Of a DNA stretch of 64,000 nt, positions 55,870 to 64,000 are shown in pieces. The notes beneath the pieces are model-generated. The model was given only the letters and a program-made list of their open reading frames with translations, was not told where the DNA came from and searched no databases. Origin of the DNA: Nothopassalora personata (lineage: Eukaryota > Ascomycota > Dothideomycetes > Mycosphaerellales > Mycosphaerellaceae); contig CM066298.1 of the NCBI GenBank assembly GCA_033816765.1, forward strand, positions 806,001-870,000, in the 5' to 3' direction. Position 1 is the first letter of the stretch. The number at the start of each line of letters is the position of its first letter. The position numbers and the translations under genes were made by a program.

Positions 55870-58800
55870 TACTGGGGATGGAAGTCTAGAACAGGGTATT
55901 AAGTCTAGATATTAGGGTATAAAACACCATGTTTATTACAACTAGTAGCACCTTAGGGTGCTTATATAAGTCTTCTTTTAATAAGAAGCCCTTAATCCCT
56001 ATAATTTAGGTACCTAATCTTATTTCCTAAAAGCAAGTAATTACTACGCTTAGTTAGGTTATATTACCCTTAAAACCTACTATCTATATATTATCCTAGC
56101 GCTTTATACACCCCCTTACTCTATATAGGAACTAAGTAGAGTAACCTTAGCGCTAAGGACCTTTATATCCTTTATAACCTTCTTTATATTACCCTTAATT
56201 TCCTAGACGAGTTCTCGATAAGTCCCTCCTAGTTATTAATAGTACCCTTTATCTTCTTATTTAGGGTCTCTTCTTCCTTAGTCTCTTTATCTTAGGATAC
56301 CTCTCTCTTTTTAGAGGCTATTCCCTTCTTTAGAGAAGACTTAATTATGCCCTTTTAAATACCCTAAAGTTGCTTAGTAAGGTTACTAATGTTATATATA
56401 GGCTCGTAGTCCTTATTATCTAGAAGGGCTCCCTTAAACTAATCTAGGAACTAATTGTTAATCTATACCTTAGATTTATTACTAAGGTTGTTATAGATGC
56501 CTAAAAATTGCTTTATAAGGTTAAGGATAGGCTTAAAGACCTAATTCTTCTCTCTAAGGTTAACTATAGGGATGCGAGGCTTTCGTCCTTTAGAGAGGGC
56601 CTTAAGTAACCTAAAAATGTAGTTTTAGAGTTAGCCTTTCTACTTAGAGTCCTTATACGCCTTATACTAAGCTTAGATCTTCTCCTCTAACACTTCTTTT
56701 ATAGGAATCTTCTTTACTCTATACTTCTTTCTTAGGTAACCTTTCTTTAGTAGAGTATCGGAATTATTGTCCTTATCCTTACCCTTAATTCCCTTAAGAA
56801 GGTCTTAGAGGTTACTATACTTTAGGATAGTCTTATGTCCCGGATTTAGGGGTATGTTGTTACCTTCTAGTATAACTAGTAGTGCGTTCTTAGGCATAGC
56901 TAGACCTAAATTAAGTAGTAGTAGTACGCTCTTAGACATAGCTAGACCTAAATTAAGTAGTATAGGTATCTAAACTTCTAAAATAGGCTCTATTTTAAAG
57001 GTTCTAATACCTTTATTCTAATGTTCGAAGGTGTAGATATACCCTAATATAGTAGTTAAAGGGTAACTAAATAAGCTAAGGAGGTAACCTAGTAAGGAGA
57101 CTAACGGCGGTATAAAGTAGATTATAAATAAGAGGGTTACTAGAGAGATTAAGAAGTTAGATATAGGCTATATTTACGCTAAGTATATAAGGTTATTACG
57201 TTATAAGTGCGTGTAACCGTTAAGTAAGCTTTACTACGAGTTATAGGCCTTTTCTTATTCTTAGAGGTCCTCTAATCCTCTCTAGTCGTAAGGGTAGGGT
57301 ATTCTTAGTCCCTAACGAAATGAATTATAAGTGTTTATTTATAAGGACCGTAAGGCTATAAGGGGATGTCGTAATATATAGCACGCCTACGATCTTCTAA
57401 TCGTAGATAAACTAAAGCTTACTTTATTCTATAGACGCTATACGCGTCTCCTAGTGTACGTATGCGCGTTACGTGTGGTATACTAAGCCGGGCATAGCCG
57501 TATTATATATAAGAGTTAGCTATAGGCTACCCTTATAACTACCTTCCCTTCTAGGACGAGCTACCCTTAGCTCGCGGCTTTAGGAGGTTTCTATATAAGT
57601 AATCTATCTACTTCTCGTAGATTCCGTTACTATACGACCCGCCTACGGGTCTCGTACGTGTCGTTATTGGGGTATAGGTAGTTAAAGTTATAGTTACTAG
57701 GTTAACTAACTCGAGGGTTTAAGAAGTATACCCTCTCCCTCCTTTTCCTTCTTTTTCTTATACTACGTTCTCGTAGCGTACCGTACCCGTACTACTAGCA
57801 ATCTACTAGCTCCTCGCTAGCAACTATCTAGCGACCCGCTAGTACTACTATAGCTTTAGACGAAGCTATCTAAGACTAGCTCCGCTAGGAGGCCCTTATA
57901 GGGGGTTTATTAGTACTACTAATACTATTACTAGCACTACTATAGATATCTAGCGCGCTTAGCGCACTAGACACGCTAGCGAAGCGTAAGTTTAGCGTAC
58001 TAGGGCCGTAGACCCCTAAGTTATTACTAGCTAAGCGTCTAGGTATAGATATTAAGATATATATACGGTACCTCCTATATTTCGTAACTAGTAAGTATTC
58101 GCTACGCTCTTCGCTTACGATACGCTTACTAATAGTATAGTAGACGAGTAGGATACGTATAATAGTGTTACTACCGGCGAGTTACTTAAGAAGTATAGGC
58201 GCTATAGGGATAATAGGTACCTATACGTTAGTAATACTAGCGTCGCTATTACGTAGATAGTAGCTTACCTACGTACCGCCCGCGCCTAGCGTAATAAGCT
58301 TATCTAGGGGCTTAGTAACTCTATTACTAAGTAGGAGTAGGATACTCTAGACTAGTAGTATAAGCTCTACGCCTAGCTAGGCGAGTAGATCTTAGAGGTA
58401 AGTACTACGCCTCGCTAGCGCTCCCTACGCTCGCCGCGTACGGCGTACTATCGCTCCCTATATAAATCGGCTAACCCCCTCCTAGGCTAAGAGGCAGTTT
58501 AGTGCCTAAAAGAATAAGCGCCTAGGCGATACCTACGTACGGTTTGCCGGCGCCTCTACTACTACTACTCCCTCCTCCGCCGCCGCTACTACGTCCGTAG
58601 TTCTATAGTAAGAGTAGAATAGGGCCCTTAGGGCCCTTAATAGGCTCTTCGAGCTCGGCCGTACTATAAGTACTATATATATCGTATACGTGTCCTATAC
58701 TAACTATAGTTATAGTTCCTATAGGTAAGAAATATTAATACTACTACGGCCGATAGGGCATTCCTACTACTAGTCCTACGGGGCGAGTATAATAAGAAGG

Positions 58801-58990
58801 ATAATAAGGACAATAATAACGAGTAATCGCGCGCTCTACGTATGTTAGCTGCCTACTACGCGCCTATCTTTTATCTACGTAGCGCTATAGCGTGCCTATA
58901 AAAATTTATTTTAAATAAATAATCTTCTCTCTACTCTTCTCTCTCCTTACCTCCCTCTCTAATATTATTACTATCGGGGCTGTTTACTTA
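55870..58990. mobile_element. RIP-degraded repeats, unclassified
   Basis: The sequence is TA-rich and CpA/TpG-poor throughout. Minus-strand coding traces at about 56100-56450 (Lys-rich, for example QFLDQFKGALLDNKDYEPIY) and plus-strand traces at about 58190-58600 (for example TKQEQDTLDQQYKLYAQLGE) suggest gag-like or other repeat proteins broken by TAG/TAA. A local duplication near 56870-56970 repeats CTTAG(A/G)CATAGCTAGACC about 61 bp apart. No family assigned. Confidence 0.5.
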
Positions 58991-60632
58991 ACTAATTAAG
59001 CAAGCCTTTTAATCTAATAGAGTATACTAAGAGTTAGTATCTTATATATAGGTTATAGCTAATATTACTATCGGAGGTAGAGGCTACCGTTAATGTAGAT
59101 ACTATCGGATAGGCCTCCCCCCTGTATTATTAGTAAAAAGAGGAGGTTATGTCTAAAGGGTAAGGTCCTTATATCCGGCTACCGAAGGGTTAAGGCCTAA
59201 ATGTATAACCTATGCCCTTATTTTAGCGCCTTATAAGGCCTTCGTAGGTACCTTATATTCGACTACTATACGCGTAGCCTTCGCGGATCCTTCCGCCGGC
59301 TTACACCGTCTTCGCTAACACCTTATATTCGGCTACTATACGCTTAGTATTCGCGAGTCCTTATGCTAGCTCCTAGCTGTTATACTCTTCTAGCTAGCCC
59401 TTCTATCGCACTAGGTACTGCACTTTACCCTTATGCTTACGCTTTCCTAGTACTACCTCTACTTTATATTCCCCGTCCTTATTAGCGAGGGCTATAGTGC
59501 CTCTATCCTTCTCGCTGCCCGCGTACGGCTCGAGGAGAGATACATAGAATACATTATAAATTCTTAAGTCGGCTAGTAGTGCTAGGCGGTACGCCTACGA
59601 ACCGATAGCGTCGACAATGCGGTACGGTCTAATAAACTTCGGACCTATCTTCTTCTTTGGCAATGCTAACCTTAGGTTCTTCGTAGATAATAAGACTATA
59701 TCGCCTACGCGATAGCTCTTAGCCTTATGAGTCTTATTATAGTAGCGAGTCTAATTAGCTACTACGATTTCCTAACGCTTCGTAAGCGTAGCGCGCATCT
59801 CTCGTATACGGTTAACTAAGTCTACCGCTACTAGTACCTCCCCTTCCCGGATCTCGTCTCGAGATCCTATAGGTATTAGGGCAATCTTAGGTCTCTAACT
59901 ATACGCTATCTCGAATAGGCTTATACGTAGCGTAGGGTAGACGCTATTATTACATACGAATTTAGTAACAGCTAGCTACTTAGCCTACTCTTTCTAGTTC
60001 TCGCTATAGTAATAACGGAGGTACTGTTCTAAGGTTTAGTTTACCCTCTTAGTCTAGCCGTTAGTCTAAGGGTAGAAAGCTATAGACAGCTTACGCTTTA
60101 CCTACGCCTCGAAGTAGAAGTTACTCTAGAACTTGCTCGTGAACACTAACCCGCGGTTACTTACTATGCCCGCTAGCATACTATAATGCCGCACGACTTC
60201 GTCTCGTAAGATCCTCGTAAGCTCCGCCGCTATATATGTCTTAGTCGTAGGAATGTATAAGTTTATTTTAGAGTAGCGGTCGACGATTACTAGGATCGCA
60301 TTATAAACGCATTCTCCTCGCTTACTTAGCGGTAGGTCCGTAATGAAATCTATAGTAATTTCCTACTATAGACCGTCTAGCCTAGGTAGTAGCTATAGCT
60401 CGCCGTAGGGTCGATAGCGCCTCGCCTTCGAGGTCTAATAAGCCCTATAGTTTCTAACATACTCCCTTACTTCCTTACTAAGTAATTCCTACTAGTAATA
60501 ACGTCGTAGTAGCTCTTTAGTCTTTACCTTACTAAAGTGCCCTACTAGTAGGTCGTTATAATGTATATAGAGTAGCTATGCTCTTACTACATAATCTTCG
60601 GGTACTATAATCGTGTTCCTACGATAGACTAA

Positions 60633-61122
60633 TGTTGCGGTTGGGCCTTGTCCCTCGTCACGTGGGTGGCCTAGGAAGTGTCGATCCTCGATATGTCTCT
60701 AAAGTAGTGTGAACGAGGGTTCACTACAAGGTTGCAACTTAACACAAGAGTGTTGATTTGAGTTGAGCACGAGGCTCCTATCTACTCGTAAAGAAGCGTC
60801 GTCTATATAGTGCCATGTCTTGGCGTAACTGATCAGACTGAGCGTCTCTAAAGTAGTGTGAACGAGAGTTCACTACAAGGTTGCAACTTAACACAAGAGT
60901 GTTGATTTGAGTTGAGCACGAGGCTCCTATCTACTCGTAAAGAAACGTCGTCTATATAGTGCCATGTCTTGGCGTAACTGATCAGACTGAGCAGACTGAT
61001 CACTGAGCAGACTGAGCGAACTGATCACTGAGCTGATCAGTCTGAGCGAAGTCGACCTGCTCAGTTTCGGTCCTTCCCGAAGAATGAGTGGCTGTGGGTT
61101 CTTCCTGAACCGAACCGTAACA
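60633..61122 (-). mobile_element. Solo LTR (490 bp) with target site duplication and internal tandem duplication
   Basis: On the plus strand it runs from TGTTGCGGTTG to CCGTAACA, flanked by ACTAA at 60628-60632 and 61123-61127. It is the same family as 7500-7848 but inverted: the segment GAGGCTCCTATCTACT...CATGTCTTGG (60775-60835) is the reverse complement of part of that copy. The extra length comes from a 149-bp tandem duplication starting at 60695 and 60844. It retains CpA/TpG and sits inside a RIP-mutated gypsy element. Confidence 0.85.
60695..60992. repeat. 149-bp direct tandem duplication inside the LTR
   Basis: Units start at GTCTCTAAAGTAGTG, at 60695 and 60844. Two differences were noted, GAACGAGGG/GAACGAGAG and AAGAAGCG/AAGAAACG, both G to A on this strand. 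The second unit runs into a region of short CTGATCA/GAGCAGA repeats to about 61060. Confidence 0.85.
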
Positions 61123-64000
61123 ACTAACCCGTCTTTTACATGCTAGTCCTTAGCGTCCCCTTCGCTAGGCGCCTACAATAAGTATACGACGTACCTATCG
61201 TCTCTCCCCTATACGATTCTCATTAGTAGTGTAAGCAGTTCACCTAGGCCGCCCTACATTATTATAGCGTATACTCTCGCTAGTAGCGATCGGGTCCCCT
61301 ACGGCTCGTAGGCTCCTACTACTATTGTCGTCGCCTTATCCTATATCTTCTCGTAGGTAGCGGTTACGCGCCTTACTATAGGCTCGTCCTCTCTTAATAG
61401 GGATTCCTTCTAGAAAGATAGCTTACTTTATAGCGTAGGAAGCAAGTTCGACGTCTACTACGCTACGCGTACGTAGTTACTACGTCGCGATAGAGTATCG
61501 GCTAGGTTACTCTTCCCCGACCTATACTCTACTACGAAGTCGAAAGATTATAGAAACGTCGCCTATCGAGCTTACCTCCCGTTTAGCTACTTCACTATTA
61601 TAAAACCCTATAGGTTCGTATAGTCGACTAGTACCTAAACCGTATACGATGCGCCTTCGAGGTACGGTCGCTAATACTTAAATGCCTCTACTACTACTAG
61701 CAGCTCTGAGTTATAGGTCTTATAATTGCACTCGGTAGGTATTATCTTACGAGAATAGAAGGCAATTAGATGCTACTTAGTCCTAAATAGCTAAGAGATA
61801 ATGCCTATAATCGTAAAACCTAAGGCATCCGTCTTAACCCTCGTACGTAACGAAGGATTAAAGTGCCTTAGGATAGGTGCTCCGAGGAACCTAGCTTTTA
61901 GCCGTTAGAACGCTTACTCCTCGTAAGCGGACTATATAAGAGGCCCCTACTTCTTGCTATTCTTACATCCCTTCATTAGGTCTATTAATAGCTTCGTAAT
62001 CCTCGAGTACCCTTCGATAAAGCGCCTATAGAAGTTGTAGAATCCTAGGAAGGATTAAACCTTATAAAAACTCGTAGGCGTAGGCTATTCCTCGATTGCG
62101 GCTACCCGGCTCCTATCTATCGATACGCCTACGATACTTACGATAAATCCTAGGAACTCGGCATTCTCCTAGAAGAAGCTATACTTCTTTAGGTTCGTAA
62201 ATAGGGCGAACTTTCGTAGCCTCTCTAGTACCGCGCGTACGGCTCGCACGTGCTCCTTACGCGTTACGCTATAGATAAGGATGTTATCTAGGTAGACTAC
62301 GTAGATGTTATCTACTAACCTAGTAAGGGCCTTATTAATGTACCCCTAAAAGGTAGCTAGTACGTTAGTTAACCTAAAAGTCATAACTAAGTACTTGTAG
62401 TAACCGTATCGCGTGCGAAACGTAGTCTTCTACTCGTCTCCTTGCTTAATAGGAATACGGTAGTAGGTATCCTATAGGTCGATTATAGTAAAGAGCCTCG
62501 TACCCTATAGCCTATCTAAGGTCTTACTAATTAGGGGTAGTAGGTATCGGTTCTTTACTATAATCTTATTTAGGCCTCTATAATCTATATAGAGCCTAAG
62601 AGTACTATTCTTCTTTAGTACGAATAGGATAGGCGTACCCGCCTCGCTTACGGACCGCCTAATCTATCCCTTCTCTATTACTTACGTAAGGTACTCCTTT
62701 AAGGCCTCTAGCTTAGTTAAAGACTAGTAGTATAGTGGCTTAAAAGGGGGTTTCTTTCCTTTAACGAGATTAATCGCATACTTAACCCCGTCGGGTATCT
62801 TACGCTTCGCCTACTTATTAGGTACGTATACATCTCGGAAGTCTATAAATTCTTTAGGCTACGAGGGGCCCTCTCCTTCGGGTACTACTATAGTAATAGC
62901 CCGAACACTTATCGTATAAACCTACTTTAAGCTCTCGAGATCCTTAAGGAACTCGCGTACGTTACGCTACTAAATCGTAGGCGTCTCTATACCGTAGTAC
63001 TACTAGTTATCCTTATCGGCCTTTACTATCTGATTATAATACCGCTAGGGTCTATCTAAAATAACTAACGGCCTACCTATAGGCGCTATATAGTAGATAG
63101 CGTCGCTTACGCGCTCTACTCCTATATTGTTAGCTAGTCGCACGCGAACCGTATAGGCGCCGTAGTAATGCCCCTAGTCCTACGTGTACGACTCTAGATT
63201 TAGAAGCTTTATACTACTAATAGGCTATATCTAGTATCGGAGTATATACTCGTACGACACTAAGCTCAAATCTATACCGTTATCTAGAAGAAACGTAGCC
63301 TCGCGAAAGCCCTTACGCGTCTCGACGGCGCCTCGTAAGTAACGCGCTAGACTCGTATTAACTTACCTTAAGGGGTCTATATAGAAACTCGGACTTAGGA
63401 GCGACCCTTACCTAGTCCTCTACCTTTTCTCTATTTACCCTTCTTAGTTAAAGCCTCGATAGTTTCTAACCTACGAACCGCTTACGCGTTACGGTCCTTC
63501 TATAGGTGTCTATTTCGGCACTCCGTCTTATAGTAACCCTTCTTACCGTAGCCGTAGTACTCTACCTTCGACTTCTAGCTAGTTAAAGACGAGCTACCGG
63601 CGTCTCGCTACTAACTCGTACCCGAGGCGCCCGGTAATTAACTCTACTTCTATTACACCAGGCGATCGGCCCGCTTATATACGTTCTTAGCTTTACGCTT
63701 ATAACGTATATACTACCCGCGGTCGTACTCTCCGCTACTACCTCGGCGCTCGGTGCTTTCGATACGCGAGGCTAGGACTACTAGGTCTTCTCTAGTCGTA
63801 GGGATATTATAGTAGCTAACGATAGCGGACCGTAAGCGAGGCGTAAGCTTTACTAGTAGGTACCGTATATATTACGCTTCCGAGTAGTTACCTAACTAGT
63901 CCTCTATAATATCTAGCTTAGTTACGAACTATCGCGCTATCTAGTTATCCTTCTATTTCGTAACCTCGTACTCTAATATAATGTTAAGTACGCGATTTAT

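Larger units (their letters stand above)
59380..64000 (-). mobile_element. Ty3/gypsy chromovirus, RIP-degraded, truncated by window edge
   Basis: The element reads on the minus strand from the right edge towards 59,380. A zinc-knuckle remnant is at about 63490-63560 (two Cys changed to Tyr by TGT-to-TAT). Reverse transcriptase lies around 62100-62700 with YLDNILIYS at the catalytic YxDD position. RNase H ends LADTLSRR near 61500. The integrase C-terminus KKKIGPKFIRPYRIVDAIGS is at about 59600-59670, followed by a chromodomain-like tail. Stops are TAG/TAA at Gln/Trp positions. The frame is interrupted at 60633-61122 by a younger LTR. Confidence 0.8.

Overview
This is a filamentous ascomycete chromosome segment, most likely a Dothideomycete of the Mycosphaerellaceae type (Dothistroma / Cladosporium fulvum / Passalora-like). 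Three things point that way: short GT-AG introns of about 46-97 nt, transposon blocks mutated by a RIP-like process (CpA to TpA), and a gene group whose content and order match the pksA locus known for dothistromin, an aflatoxin-like anthraquinone toxin. The species call is inference.

Layout. Positions 1-11,000 and 55,870-64,000 are transposon graveyards. They hold at least three Ty3/gypsy elements (two with a visible chromodomain), full of TAG/TAA stops where the family has Gln or Trp and very poor in CpA/TpG. Each flank carries one much less mutated copy of the same small LTR: 7500-7848 with target duplication ATATA, and 60633-61122 with ACTAA. Between the flanks is a gene island. Positions 11.9-18.9 kb hold housekeeping and hypothetical genes: SURF1/Shy1, F-box-like proteins, a Gly/Tyr/Ser-rich protein and an amino-acid permease. 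Positions 20.6-36.15 kb hold the toxin-pathway group: moxY (minus), avfA (minus), cypX (minus) and, divergent from cypX, a 2,380-residue non-reducing polyketide synthase pksA (SAT-KS-AT-PT-ACP-ACP-ACP-TE). The predicted route is hexanoyl starter plus malonyl-CoA to norsolorinic acid (pksA), and later averufin to hydroxyversicolorone (cypX with avfA) to versiconal hemiacetal acetate (moxY). TCG-N5-CGA (AflR-type) sites lie in the pksA/cypX and moxY promoters. The epoxide-hydrolase gene epoA, reported between avfA and moxA in Dothistroma septosporum, is not visible; that interval holds low-complexity DNA and an F-box-like remnant.

Positions 36.4-50 kb are gene-poor. They carry an intact secreted CAP/PR-1 protein, a Myb/SANT-repeat protein and a DHA2 MFS transporter. 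Between these lie broken genes: a small secreted cysteine-containing protein with one internal stop, a DUF1989 3' fragment, an MFS fragment and a sulfotransferase-like pseudogene. Two intact cytochrome P450 genes in the same orientation (CYP52-like and CYP65/StcL-like) sit at 51.4-55.1 kb, next to the right repeat block.

Exon-intron models were built by eye from splice signals and reading-frame continuity. Family assignments come from recognised motifs; no database search was run.
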